A DNA stretch of 64,000 nucleotides. Origin: Pseudomonadota bacterium (GTDB lineage: Bacteria > Pseudomonadota > Gammaproteobacteria > Steroidobacterales > GCA-2729495). This document shows, in pieces, positions 24,439-32,899 of this stretch (position 1 is its first letter; every line of letters begins with the position of its first letter). The notes under the pieces are model-generated. The model searched no databases, had not been told where the DNA came from, and saw nothing but the letters and a program-made list of their open reading frames with translations. Position numbers and translations under genes: made by a program. The stretch covers positions 1-64,000 of the forward strand of contig CAUJIY010000165.1 of NCBI GenBank assembly GCA_963205295.1. The letters run 5' to 3'.

Positions 24439-24467
24439 CTGTTCCTGCGGAACAGCGCGGCATTATA
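24439..24467 (-). promoter_or_regulatory. acnA promoter -10 with adjoining perfect palindrome
   Basis: TATAAT (complement of 24462-24467) overlaps the mnmA stop codon. Just downstream, CTGTTCC-TGC-GGAACAG (24439-24455, perfect 7-bp arms) covers the predicted start site, about 118 bases before the acnA ATG. It may be an operator or a 5' hairpin in the mRNA; no T-run follows, so it is not a classical terminator of mnmA. The -35 is weak. Confidence 0.45.
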
Positions 24468-25563
24468 GCGGATGGGCCGTTGCGATGACCGCTCCACCGA
24501 GGCATTGCCCGCCGCGGTAGAGCACGGCGTACTGGCCGGGCGCCGGGGCCCACAGGGCGGCGTCGGACCGGATGACGAGCGTGCCGTCAGCGCGGGTTTC
24601 GACCAGGGCCGGTACCGGTGCCTGGCGATGCCGGATGCGCACATCGAGCGGTAATGGCCCGGACGCAAGCGCGCTCCCGATCTCCGGGTCGAGCCAGTGT
24701 GCCGGTCCGGTCGTCAGATAGCGCGCCCACAGCCGCGGATGTTCACGGCCCTGCACGACGATGAGGGCGTTGCGCTCCGGATCCCGGGCGGCGACGTACC
24801 AGGGCGCCTCGGCGCTGCCGGCGACGCCACCGATGCCGAGTCCGGTGCGTTGCCCGGGCGTATAGAACATGAGGCCCCCGTGCTCGCCGAGCCGGCGGCC
24901 TTCGGGCGTGAGAATGGGTCCGGGGACGCCCTGCAGGTAGCGGCCGAGGAACTCGCGAAACGGTCGTTCGCCGATGAAGCAGATGCCGGTGCTGTCCGGA
25001 CGGTCGTGGCTGGCGAGACCGGCCGCATTGGCGCGGGCGCGGACTGCCTGCTTGGTGAGCGTGCCGAGCGGAAACTCGACCGCGGCGAAGGCGGTGGGAG
25101 CCACGGCGTGGAGGAAATAGGTCTGGTCCTTGGCAGCGTCCACCGCCTGCAGCAGCCGGGTAACCCCGCCGGCATGGTCGAGCCGGGCGTAGTGACCGGT
25201 GGCGATCCGCGTGGCGCCGAGCCGGCGGGCGTACTCGAGGAATACGCCGAACTTGATGTGACGGTTGCACAGCACGTCGGGATTCGGGGTGTGTCCCGCG
25301 CGGTAGCCGTCAAGGAAGCCGGCGAATACCTGCTCGCGGTACTCGCGGGAGAAGTTGGCGCGATGCAGGGGGATGCCGAGATCCGTGCAGACGCGTTGCG
25401 CCGCCTGGAAGTCCGCCGCAGCGCTGCAATAGGTGTCGTCTTCCTCCCAGTTCGTCATGTGCAGGCCGTGCACGTCGTAACCGGCCTCGAGCAGGCACAG
25501 TGCGGCGACGGCGGAGTCGACACCACCGGAAATGCCTACGACGATACGTGCACCGGACGCCAT
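24463..25563 (-). CDS. mnmA: tRNA-specific 2-thiouridylase
   Basis: 366 residues. Installs the 2-thio group of U34 in tRNA-Lys/Glu/Gln. The PP-loop [13 protein letters not shown], the MTNWEEDD word, the first catalytic Cys in [29 protein letters not shown], and the second Cys in [16 protein letters not shown] are present. It begins right at a predicted transcript start (TAGAAT six bases before the ATG), so it may be leaderless. It lies between a hypothetical gene and acnA on the same strand. Confidence 0.97.
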   Translation of the reverse strand: MASGARIVVGISGGVDSAVAALCLLEAGYDVHGLHMTNWEEDDTYCSAAADFQAAQRVCTDLGIPLHRANFSREYREQVFAGFLDGYRAGHTPNPDVLCNRHIKFGVFLEYARRLGATRIATGHYARLDHAGGVTRLLQAVDAAKDQTYFLHAVAPTAFAAVEFPLGTLTKQAVRARANAAGLASHDRPDSTGICFIGERPFREFLGRYLQGVPGPILTPEGRRLGEHGGLMFYTPGQRTGLGIGGVAGSAEAPWYVAARDPERNALIVVQGREHPRLWARYLTTGPAHWLDPEIGSALASGPLPLDVRIRHRQAPVPALVETRADGTLVIRSDAALWAPAPGQYAVLYRGGQCLGGAVIATAHPL

Positions 25564-25569
25564 GGTGCG

Positions 25570-25575
25570 ATTCTA
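25570..25575 (-). promoter_or_regulatory. -10-like hexamer of mnmA, leaderless geometry
   Basis: TAGAAT on the minus strand ends six bases before the mnmA ATG. A -35 is not evident. Same spacing as fdsB, ccmA and the DAHP synthase gene. Confidence 0.4.
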
Positions 25576-25639
25576 GCAATTGCGGGTGTCGGTCCCGGGC
25601 GCGCGCGGTCGCCCGAGGCGGCATGCCGGCCCGCGGCCC

Positions 25640-26137
25640 TCAGGTCCTGATGTCGCGGAACTCCTGGCCCGGCTCGGAGACGTTCCAGATGCTGTCGAAC
25701 AGCTCGAGATAGCGCTGCGTGACCAGCGGGTCGTAGCTGTCGGCGATGCCTTCCCAGCGGGCAGCGTCGATGCGGTAGAGCAGGGCATGCTCGTCGGCGA
25801 TGAGCAGCGCCTCGCGGTGGCCCTGGTAGTCGGGATGTGCGTTGCGCAGCTCGATGACGCTGTTCAGCCGACGCGCGACGCCGACGAAGCGATTGCCGTT
25901 GCGGATGGCGCGCGCCGGGTCGGTGATGAGGACGCGGATCCGGGCATAGCGCTTGGACAGGACCAGGCGCTTGGCGACGTCGAGGAACTCTTCATGGTCG
26001 TAGATGCCTGGCTCGATGTCTGAGGTGAGGATGGCGAGCGAGCGCTTGGCGCTCGCCGCGATGGCCACGGCGGCAGCTCTCGTTTCCTCCTTCGAGGAGA
26101 GGATCCAGCGGCGGTTCTGGATGCGTTCGGCCCGCAT
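25640..26137 (-). CDS. conserved hypothetical protein (DUF7931-like)
   Basis: 165 residues from MRAERIQNRRW. An alpha/beta pattern is visible: AIAASAKRSLAILTSDIEPG, YDHEEFLDVAKRLVLSKR, RIRVLITDPARAIRNGN and HREALLIADEHALLYR. The spacing (strand after LVTSD, then a second domain strand) vaguely recalls phospholipase-D-like folds but no HKD motif is present. I associate it with the uncharacterised DUF7931 family of Gammaproteobacteria; that is recall, not a search. It lies between purB (180-base gap) and mnmA (76-base gap) on the same strand. The ORF extends 12 codons further upstream without support. Confidence 0.6.
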   Translation of the reverse strand: MRAERIQNRRWILSSKEETRAAAVAIAASAKRSLAILTSDIEPGIYDHEEFLDVAKRLVLSKRYARIRVLITDPARAIRNGNRFVGVARRLNSVIELRNAHPDYQGHREALLIADEHALLYRIDAARWEGIADSYDPLVTQRYLELFDSIWNVSEPGQEFRDIRT

Positions 26138-26317
26138 GTCGTGCTGCGCTCCCGGTACGCGGCGCGCCGGCAACAGGACCCGCGCGGACAGGGCGCGCTA
26201 CGGGCCTGAGGGAAACGGCGCAAACTGCAGGATGGCAGTCTACGAAGGCTGTCGTGGCCTGGGTGTGGATTGCGTCACGTTTTGCCCGGCAGGCACGCCG
26301 GTCGCGCCGCAGGGCGC

Positions 26318-27709
26318 TCAGGTCGGAGGCGGCGATTTCTCGAGGCTGGCCGCGAGCTGCTCCGCCAGACCGGTGTAACCGGCCGGCGTCAGCTGCAACA
26401 GCGCTTCCTTCGTGGTGCGCGGCAGGTCGAGGCCGGCGATGAAGCTGTGCAGGTCGTCGGGCCGCAGCTGGCGACCGCGGGTGAGCGCCTTGAGCCGTTC
26501 GTAGGCGTCGGCGTGGCCAAAGCGGCGCAGCACGGTCTGCACGGCCTCGCCGAGCACCTCCCAGTTGGCCTCGAGGTCGGCGGCCATGCGCACGGGATCG
26601 GCGTCGAGTTTTTCCAGTCCCGCGAGGAACGACCGGCAGGCGAGCAGGCCATGCGCCACGGCCACGCCGATGTTGCGCTGGACCGTCGAATCCGACAGGT
26701 CGCGCTGCCAGCGGGACACCGGCAGCTTGGCCGCGAAGTGGGCGAGCAGGGCATTCGCCACGCCGAGGTTGCCTTCGGCATTCTCGAAGTCGATCGGGTT
26801 CACCTTGTGCGGCATGGTCGAAGAACCCACCTCGCCGGCGCGTTGCCGCTGGCGGAAGTAGCCGATCGAGATGTAACCCCACAGGTCCCGCGCCGCATCG
26901 ATGAGCACGGTATTGAGCCGCGACAGCGCATCGAAATACTCGGCCATCCAGTCATGGGGCTCGATCTGCGTGGTGAACGGGTTCGCCTGCAGTCCCAGTG
27001 ACTCGATGAAGCGTTGCGACAGCGTGGGCCAGTCGATGCCGGGATAGGCGGCCACGTGCGCGTTGAAATTGCCGACAGCACCGTTCAGCTTGGCCAGTAT
27101 CACCACCGAGCTGAGGGTCGCCAGCTGGCGCTCCAGCCGCCACGCCACGTTGGCCAGTTCCTTGCCGAGCGTGGTCGGGCTCGCCGGCTGGCCGTGGGTG
27201 CGCGACAGCATGGGCACCCCTGCGCTCTGGCGGGCCATGGCGCGCAGGCGCGCGAGCAAGGCCCGAACCGCCGGCACGATGTGCTCGTCGCGCGCGGCGC
27301 GCAGGATGAGCGCATAGGCGATGTTGTTGATGTCCTCCGACGTGCAGGCGAAGTGCACGAAAGGCCGCAGCCGCGCGAGCTCGGACCCCTCGGCGAGGCG
27401 CTCGGCGATGAAATACTCGACAGCCTTCACGTCGTGGTTGGTGACGCGCTCGAGCGCCTTGACCCTCACGGCGTCCTGGTAGCCGAAGTTGTCGGCCAGC
27501 CGGTCGAGCCAGTCGTGGACCACGGGGGATACCGCCGGAAAGTCGGGCAGTCCCACGTGCTTGGCGAGGTACTGCAGCCAGCGGACCTCGACCAGCACGC
27601 GCCGGCGGATGAGTCCCTGCTCGCTGAACAGTTCGCGGCACCCGTCACACTTCGACGCGTAGCGCCCGTCGAGCGGGGAAATTGCCGTCAGTGCGAACTG
27701 TTCGTCCAT
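26318..27709 (-). CDS. purB: adenylosuccinate lyase
   Basis: 463 residues (E. coli PurB 456). Splits SAICAR and adenylosuccinate in purine synthesis. The superfamily signature SSTMPHKVNPIDFENAEGN carries the catalytic Ser loop; TSEDINNIAYAL and SRTHGQPASPTTLGKE with the catalytic His are the other conserved regions. The long E. coli-like form is indicated by LTAISPLDGRY at the start. It is divergent from fumC, a paralogue of the same lyase fold, across a 102-base gap. Confidence 0.97.
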   Translation of the reverse strand: MDEQFALTAISPLDGRYASKCDGCRELFSEQGLIRRRVLVEVRWLQYLAKHVGLPDFPAVSPVVHDWLDRLADNFGYQDAVRVKALERVTNHDVKAVEYFIAERLAEGSELARLRPFVHFACTSEDINNIAYALILRAARDEHIVPAVRALLARLRAMARQSAGVPMLSRTHGQPASPTTLGKELANVAWRLERQLATLSSVVILAKLNGAVGNFNAHVAAYPGIDWPTLSQRFIESLGLQANPFTTQIEPHDWMAEYFDALSRLNTVLIDAARDLWGYISIGYFRQRQRAGEVGSSTMPHKVNPIDFENAEGNLGVANALLAHFAAKLPVSRWQRDLSDSTVQRNIGVAVAHGLLACRSFLAGLEKLDADPVRMAADLEANWEVLGEAVQTVLRRFGHADAYERLKALTRGRQLRPDDLHSFIAGLDLPRTTKEALLQLTPAGYTGLAEQLAASLEKSPPPT

Positions 27710-27730
27710 GTCCGGCCGCAGGAAAGTCCC

Positions 27731-27753
27731 TATACTTTGCGGTCCGCATCATA
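27731..27753. promoter_or_regulatory. divergent promoter region between purB and fumC
   Basis: TATACT at 27731-27736 reads as a -10 for fumC, and TATGAT (complement of 27748-27753) as a -10 for purB. The -35 boxes are weak in both directions. The two would be back to back, so expression of the two genes may interfere. Confidence 0.35.
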
Positions 27754-27811
27754 CACCAACCGTTTCCGCGACCCGGCGCCGGGCCGGGCGACGCCAGGGC
27801 TGGAGCCGGCG

Positions 27812-29200
27812 ATGGCACAACAGGAATTCCGTACCGAACGCGACAGTCTGGGCGAGCTGCAGGTACCGCAGCGCGCCCTCTGGGGCGCACAGACGCAGCG
27901 CGCCATCGAGAACTTCCCGCTGAGCGGGCTCACCATGCCGCGCGCCTTCATCCGCGCCCTGGGCCTGATCAAGTGGGCGGCAGCCGGCGCCAATGGCGAG
28001 CTCGGCCTGCTGCCGTCGGCCACGGCGCGGGCGATCCAGGCTGCCGCGCTCGAGGTGGCCGCCGGCCGGCACGATGCGCACTTCCCGGTCGACGTGTTCC
28101 AGACCGGTTCGGGCACCAGTTCGAACATGAATGCCAACGAGGTGATCGCACGGCTCGCCAGCCGGCGCAGCAGCACCCCGGTACACCCGAACGACCACGT
28201 CAACATGGGCCAGAGCAGCAACGACGTGATCCCGACCGCGATCCACGTCGCCGCGGCCATGCTGCTCATGGAAGAGCTCCTGCCGGCCCTCGGGCGGTTG
28301 CGCGAAGTACTCGAGGCGAAGGCCACGGAAACCGACGGTATCGTCAAGACCGGCCGTACACACCTCATGGACGCGATGCCGATCCGCCTCGGCCAGGAAA
28401 TCTCGGGTTGGGCGGCGCAGGTTACGCAGGCGCAGGAGCGCCTCGGCGAGTGTCTCGGCCGGCTCGCGCGCCTCGCCCAGGGCGGCACCGCCGTCGGCAC
28501 GGGCATCAACACCCATCCGCGCTTCGGCGCCAAGGTTGCGGTGCTGCTCGGCGAGCACACCGGCGTGGCTTTCGCACCGGCCGACAACCCGTTTGCTGCG
28601 CTGAGCAGCCCGGACACGGCGGTGGAGTTGTCCGGCCAGCTGCGGGGACTCGCCGTGTCACTGCTGAAGATTGCCAACGACCTGCGCTGGATGAACAGCG
28701 GACCGCTGGCCGGCCTGGGTGAAATCCGCCTGCCGGCCCTGCAGCCGGGCAGCAGCATCATGCCGGGCAAGGTCAATCCCGTGATACCCGAGGCCGTGGC
28801 CATGCTGGCCGCGCAGGTCATCGGCAACGACGCCGCCATCACGGTGGCCGGCCAGTCGGGAAATTTCCAGCTCAACGTCATGTTGCCGTTGATCGCCTAC
28901 GACCTGCTGCAGAGCCTGACCTTGCTCGCCAACGGCGCCCGCGTGCTGGCGGACAAGGCCGTCGCCGGCATGGAGGTCGAGCATGAGCGCCTCGCTGCGG
29001 TGCTCGACCGTAATCCGATGCTGGTCACGGCCATGACGCCCGTGATCGGCTACGAGAAAGGTGCGGCGATAGCGCGCAAGGCTTACCAGCAGGGCAGGCC
29101 GATCCGTGAGGTTGCACGCGAGGAGACGGATCTCACGGAGGCGGAACTCGACCGCCTGCTCGATGCACTCGACCTGACCCGCGGCGGCATCAAGGGTTGA
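27812..29200 (+). CDS. fumC: class II fumarate hydratase (iron-free fumarase C)
   Basis: 462 residues. Hydrates fumarate to malate. Conserved regions: TGSGTSSNMNANEVIA, HVNMGQSSNDVIPTA, KTGRTHLMDAMPIRLGQE with the catalytic His, and GSSIMPGKVNPVIPEA. The start ATG 27812 opens the MAQQEFRTERDSLGELQVP region that matches FumC. Being oxygen-stable, it suits aerobic or stressed growth. nudL-like follows after 7 bases and mazG shortly after. Confidence 0.97.
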   Translation: MAQQEFRTERDSLGELQVPQRALWGAQTQRAIENFPLSGLTMPRAFIRALGLIKWAAAGANGELGLLPSATARAIQAAALEVAAGRHDAHFPVDVFQTGSGTSSNMNANEVIARLASRRSSTPVHPNDHVNMGQSSNDVIPTAIHVAAAMLLMEELLPALGRLREVLEAKATETDGIVKTGRTHLMDAMPIRLGQEISGWAAQVTQAQERLGECLGRLARLAQGGTAVGTGINTHPRFGAKVAVLLGEHTGVAFAPADNPFAALSSPDTAVELSGQLRGLAVSLLKIANDLRWMNSGPLAGLGEIRLPALQPGSSIMPGKVNPVIPEAVAMLAAQVIGNDAAITVAGQSGNFQLNVMLPLIAYDLLQSLTLLANGARVLADKAVAGMEVEHERLAAVLDRNPMLVTAMTPVIGYEKGAAIARKAYQQGRPIREVAREETDLTEAELDRLLDALDLTRGGIKG

Positions 29201-29207
29201 AGGCGGC

Positions 29208-29807
29208 GTGCGCCGGCAGATCATCGCCCGTTTGCGCGGTACGAGCCCGGCGCGTGATCCGGAAGGCGTGGTGCGAGCGGCGCTGCCGCCTGGCGCGGAC
29301 GCACTGTTCGCCGGGCCACTGACGCCGGCGGCGGTGCTGGTCCCCCTGGTGGCGCGGTCGGGCGGCGACACCGTGGTCCTCACGCGGCGGGCCGATCACC
29401 TCACCGATCACCCCGGCCAGATCAGCCTGCCCGGCGGACGCCTCGACCCGCAGGACGCGGGGCCCCTGGCGGCAGCCCTGCGTGAGTTCCGGGAAGAACT
29501 CGGGGCCCAGCCGCCGCATGTCGACGTGGCCGGTTTCCTGCCGCCGCAGGCAGTCGTCACCGGCTTCATCGTGACACCGGTGGTGGGGTTCATCAGCGCC
29601 GAGGCGAGTTTCCGCCCGGATCCGGTCGAGGTAGCCGAGGTCTTCGAGGTGCCGCTCGCTTTCCTGCTCGATCCTGCCCAGGCGCGCACCAGCACACGCG
29701 AGATTCGCGGTATCCGCCTGCCGATGGTGGAGTTCCACTTCGGCGAACGGCGCATCTGGGGTGCTACGGCCCAGATATTATTATCATTAGTTAAAACAAT
29801 ATCATAG
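29208..29807 (+). CDS. nudL: NudL-type CoA pyrophosphatase (Nudix hydrolase)
   Basis: 199 residues with a GTG start seven bases after fumC. Hydrolyses CoA or acyl-CoA to phosphopantetheine and 3',5'-ADP. The CoA-specific motif is LTRRADHLTDHPGQISLPGG and the Nudix helix is AALREFREELGA; the first Nudix Glu position is Asp/Gln (GGRLDPQDAG), as in E. coli NudL. PPQAVVTGFIVTPVVGFI also matches. The last dozen codons are abruptly AT-rich (QILLSLVKTIS) and probably double as the mazG promoter region. Confidence 0.88.
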   Translation: MRRQIIARLRGTSPARDPEGVVRAALPPGADALFAGPLTPAAVLVPLVARSGGDTVVLTRRADHLTDHPGQISLPGGRLDPQDAGPLAAALREFREELGAQPPHVDVAGFLPPQAVVTGFIVTPVVGFISAEASFRPDPVEVAEVFEVPLAFLLDPAQARTSTREIRGIRLPMVEFHFGERRIWGATAQILLSLVKTIS

Positions 29808-29819
29808 AAGATTTATTTC

Positions 29820-30611
29820 ATGCATGAAGTCAATAGGCTGCTGGAGATCATGGCGGCACTGCGCGATCCGCGCACGGGCTGTCCCTGGGACCGCGAACAG
29901 GATTTTGCGTCGATCGCGCCGTACACCATCGAGGAAGCCTACGAAGTAGCCGACGCCATCGACCGTCATGACCTCGACGCGCTGCGCGAGGAACTCGGCG
30001 ACCTGCTGCTGCAGGTGGTCTTCCATGCACGGATGGCCGAGGAGGCCGGGCAGTTCGCCTTCCGCGATGTCGCCACCGCAATCACCGACAAACTCGTGCG
30101 CCGCCATCCGCATGTCTTCGGCACGGCGCGGGTCGCGACCGCCACCGAGCAGCGCGCGGCCTGGGAGACGCTCAAGGCCGCCGAGCAGGGTCGCGAGCCG
30201 GGCGGAGAACAGCGGGTTCTCGCCGGTGTGGCCCATGCGCTGCCGGCTCTTTCCCGGGCCGCCAAGCTTGGCCGTCGCGCGGCGGCGGTCGGCTTCGACT
30301 GGACCAGCTTCGCCGGCGTCCTCGCCAAGGTTCGCGAGGAACTGACCGAGGTCGAAAGCGCCGAGGAGCAAGGATCCGCTACACTCGCCGAGGAGATCGG
30401 CGATCTCCTGTTCAGCGTCGTCAATCTCGCGCGACGGGCCAACGTCGACCCCGAAGAAGCGCTGCGCCTCGGCAACGCGAAGTTCGAGCGCCGCTTCGAC
30501 GCGGTCGAGCGCAGCGTCCGTTCGAGCGGCAGGCGCTGGGAGAGTTTCAGTGCCGAGGAACTCGACGCGTTCTGGCAGCAGGCGAAGGCCGCCGCGCGCC
30601 GGGGCGCCTGA
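29820..30611 (+). CDS. mazG: nucleoside triphosphate pyrophosphohydrolase MazG
   Basis: 263 residues with two MazG domains. Hydrolyses NTPs/dNTPs to monophosphates, lowering damaged nucleotides and influencing ppGpp. N-terminal domain: LRDPRTGCPWDREQDFASIA, EEAYEVADAI, EELGDLLLQVVFHA; C-terminal domain: VREELTEVE and EEIGDLLFSVVNLARR with the metal-binding EExxD patterns. The start is preceded by the AT-rich sequence ...AGAAGATTTATTTC, where AGAAG may be a weak ribosome site. It is convergent with the slipin gene. Confidence 0.95.
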   Translation: MHEVNRLLEIMAALRDPRTGCPWDREQDFASIAPYTIEEAYEVADAIDRHDLDALREELGDLLLQVVFHARMAEEAGQFAFRDVATAITDKLVRRHPHVFGTARVATATEQRAAWETLKAAEQGREPGGEQRVLAGVAHALPALSRAAKLGRRAAAVGFDWTSFAGVLAKVREELTEVESAEEQGSATLAEEIGDLLFSVVNLARRANVDPEEALRLGNAKFERRFDAVERSVRSSGRRWESFSAEELDAFWQQAKAAARRGA

Positions 30612-30621
30612 ACACGCCGGC

Positions 30622-30636
30622 AGGCACCTGGTGCCT
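30622..30636. terminator. perfect hairpin between convergent mazG and slipin genes
   Basis: AGGCAC-CTG-GTGCCT, 6-bp perfect stem, fills the 23-base gap between the two stops. No U-tract follows in either direction, so it may act as a weak or Rho-assisted terminator, or only protect 3' ends. Confidence 0.35.
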
Positions 30637-31396
30637 ACGGGCCGGTACGCACGCCGCCCGTTTGCCCCAGGAGGCCCTGCAACAGGTCGAGTGGCACCGG
30701 GAACACGATCGTATTCGTGCGGTCCTTGGCGATCTCGGTCAGCGTCTGCAGATAGCGCAGCTGCAATGCCTGCGGCTGTGAGGCCAGCATCTGCGCGGCC
30801 TGTGCCAGCATCTCCGAGGCCTGCTTCTCGCCCTCGGCGTGGATGATCTTGGCGCGGCGTGCGCGCTCGGCCTCTGCCTGGGCGGCGATGGCCCGCACCA
30901 TCGTTTCGTTGAGATCGATGTGCTTGATCTCGACGTTGGACACCTTGATACCCCAGGCGTCGGTCTGCCGGTCGAGGATCTTCTGGATGTCGGCATTCAT
31001 CTTGTCGCGCTCGGCGAGCATTTCGTCGAGTTCGTGCTGGCCGAGCACGGAACGCAGGGTCGTCTGCGCCAGCTGGCTGGTGGCTTCGAACACGTTGACC
31101 ACCTGGATCACGGCTTTCTCCGGGTCGACGATGCGGAAGTAGACCACCGCGTTCACCTTGACCGAGACGTTGTCGCGCGAGATGACGTCCTGGCTCGGCA
31201 CGTCGAGCACGATCACGCGCAGGTCGACCCGCACGATCTGCTGCACGGCCGGGATCACGATGATCAGGCCCGGACCCTTGACGCCGGTGAAGCGGCCAAG
31301 CGTGAACGTCACGGCGCGTTCGTATTCCTTGAGCACCTTGATGCTGCTCGCGAGCAGCATCAGCAGGAGGACGGCGGGTACGATCAGGAACGGCAT
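30635..31396 (-). CDS. slipin (stomatin/SPFH-family) membrane protein
   Basis: 253 residues. An N-terminal membrane helix ([20 protein letters not shown]) is followed by the SPFH core: [63 protein letters not shown] and [14 protein letters not shown]. The C-terminal helix [20 protein letters not shown] promotes oligomerisation. Bacterial slipins form membrane microdomain scaffolds and pair with NfeD-type proteases, exactly as here: nfeD lies 33 bases upstream on the same strand. Confidence 0.93.
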   Translation of the reverse strand: MPFLIVPAVLLLMLLASSIKVLKEYERAVTFTLGRFTGVKGPGLIIVIPAVQQIVRVDLRVIVLDVPSQDVISRDNVSVKVNAVVYFRIVDPEKAVIQVVNVFEATSQLAQTTLRSVLGQHELDEMLAERDKMNADIQKILDRQTDAWGIKVSNVEIKHIDLNETMVRAIAAQAEAERARRAKIIHAEGEKQASEMLAQAAQMLASQPQALQLRYLQTLTEIAKDRTNTIVFPVPLDLLQGLLGQTGGVRTGP

Positions 31397-31429
31397 CGGC
31401 GCATCTCCGTGTGGGGACAGGGCGGCGGG

Positions 31430-32833
31430 CTACCGGGGCCCGCCGAGGGGCGACACGTCGAGGACGAGGCCTTCGATCCGGTGGATGCGCAGCCGCTCGC
31501 CCTTGTGCACCGGGCTGCGCGCGGTCGCATTCCAGATCTCGCCGCGTACCATCACTGTGCCATCGTGTTCGAAGTCGTCGTTGGCGATGGCGATCTCATC
31601 GAGCATCGCCTCGCGGCCGCTCACGACCGGGCGGCGATGCGCCCGCATCGCCACGCCCATCAGCACCAGCAGGCCGACGCCTGCGAGTGCGCCGATGCCG
31701 CCGATCAGCGGACGGGAAACCACCATGCCCGGTACGTCGGTGTCGAGCAGCATGATCGACCCGAACGCGAAGGCGACGATGCCACCGATGCCGAGCGCAC
31801 CGAAGCTCGGGACGAACACCTCGGCGATCAGCAGCATGACGCCTAGCAGGATCAGGCCGAGCCCGGCGTAATTCACCGGCAGCACCTGAAACGCGAACAG
31901 CGCCAGCAGCAGGCAGATGGCACCTACCACGCCGGGCAGTACGGCGCCCGGGTTGTAACCCTCGAAGATCAGCCCGTAGATGCCGATCAGCAGCAGGAAA
32001 TACGCCACGCTGGGATCGGTGACCGTCGCCAGCAGCCGCGTGCGCCAGTCCGGCTCGTAGCGCTCGATGACCAGCGCGGGGATGTCGAGGGTCAGCGTCT
32101 CGTCCTGCAGACGCACGCTGCGGCCCTGCGCCTGGCGCAGCAGGTCGGCGACGTCGACCGCGATGAAATCGACGACGCCCTCGGCTACCGCCTGTTCGGC
32201 AGTCAGGCTGACCGCCTCACGCACGGCCCGCTCGGCCCAGTCCGCATTACGCCCGCGCAGGGCAGCCAGGCCCCGGATGTAGGCGACGGCATCGTTGACC
32301 GCCTTGCGTTCCATGGCCGTGCCGGCCGCCGGTGGGCGGGAGTCCGGCCCGGCCGGCGGTTGCGGCGTGTCGGCGGGCCGCGGTTGTTCCGGAGCCTCGC
32401 CGCCGCCGATCTGCACCGGCGTCGCCGCCCCGAGGTTGGTCGCCGGGGACATGACCGCGAGATGGCTCGCGTAGAGGATGTAGGTGCCGGCGCTCGCCGC
32501 CCGCGATCCTTTCGGTGTTACGTAGGTCGCCACCGGCACGGGCGAGGCGAGGATGGCCTTGTTGATATCGCGCATGGCGGCATCGAGCCCGCCCGGCGTA
32601 TCCATTTCGATGATCACGAGGCGGGCACCCTGGTCAGCCGCCTGTTGCAGCCCGCGCACGACATAGTCACTGGTGGCCGGACCGATGGCGCCACGGATCT
32701 CCAGCAGGAGCGCGGCCGCCTGAGCGCCTTCTTTCCCGGGCGTGGCGGGGGATCCGGCGGTCGCCAGGGCCCAGAAACCCAGCAGTGCCACGCAGCACCA
32801 GCGCGTCGGGAAAGCTGCCAACCGGGCGTGCAT
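31430..32833 (-). CDS. NfeD-family membrane-bound ClpP-class serine protease
   Basis: 467 residues. A signal peptide (residues 1-26) precedes a ClpP-like protease domain: IIEMDTPGGLDAAMRDI, the nucleophile Ser in SRAASAGTYILYAS, and the catalytic Lys in MERKAVNDAVAYIRGLA. A Gly/Pro-rich insert (about 155-180) separates the two catalytic parts. Four membrane helices follow (VAYFLLLIGIYGLIFEGYNPG onward) and a C-terminal NfeD OB-fold domain (MVRGEIWNATARSPVHKGER). In archaea the homologous protease cleaves the stomatin partner; the slipin gene directly downstream fits. A TATGAT sits 8 bases before the ATG. Confidence 0.92.
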   Translation of the reverse strand: MHARLAAFPTRWCCVALLGFWALATAGSPATPGKEGAQAAALLLEIRGAIGPATSDYVVRGLQQAADQGARLVIIEMDTPGGLDAAMRDINKAILASPVPVATYVTPKGSRAASAGTYILYASHLAVMSPATNLGAATPVQIGGGEAPEQPRPADTPQPPAGPDSRPPAAGTAMERKAVNDAVAYIRGLAALRGRNADWAERAVREAVSLTAEQAVAEGVVDFIAVDVADLLRQAQGRSVRLQDETLTLDIPALVIERYEPDWRTRLLATVTDPSVAYFLLLIGIYGLIFEGYNPGAVLPGVVGAICLLLALFAFQVLPVNYAGLGLILLGVMLLIAEVFVPSFGALGIGGIVAFAFGSIMLLDTDVPGMVVSRPLIGGIGALAGVGLLVLMGVAMRAHRRPVVSGREAMLDEIAIANDDFEHDGTVMVRGEIWNATARSPVHKGERLRIHRIEGLVLDVSPLGGPR

Positions 32834-32887
32834 GACGATGGATCATAGCAGGGGCATGACCGGACCGCGGTGCGCCGCCCGAGCCGC

Positions 32888-32893
32888 TAGAAT
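32888..32893 (+). promoter_or_regulatory. -10-like hexamer of the DAHP synthase gene, leaderless geometry
   Basis: TAGAAT ends six bases before the ATG at 32900. No clear -35 or Shine-Dalgarno sequence is seen. Confidence 0.4.
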
Positions 32894-32899
32894 GACAGC

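Noticed and set aside
26954-27640. 229-codon and other minus-frame ORFs within purB
   Set aside because: Same strand but other frame than purB, Arg/Ala-rich shadow without family features.
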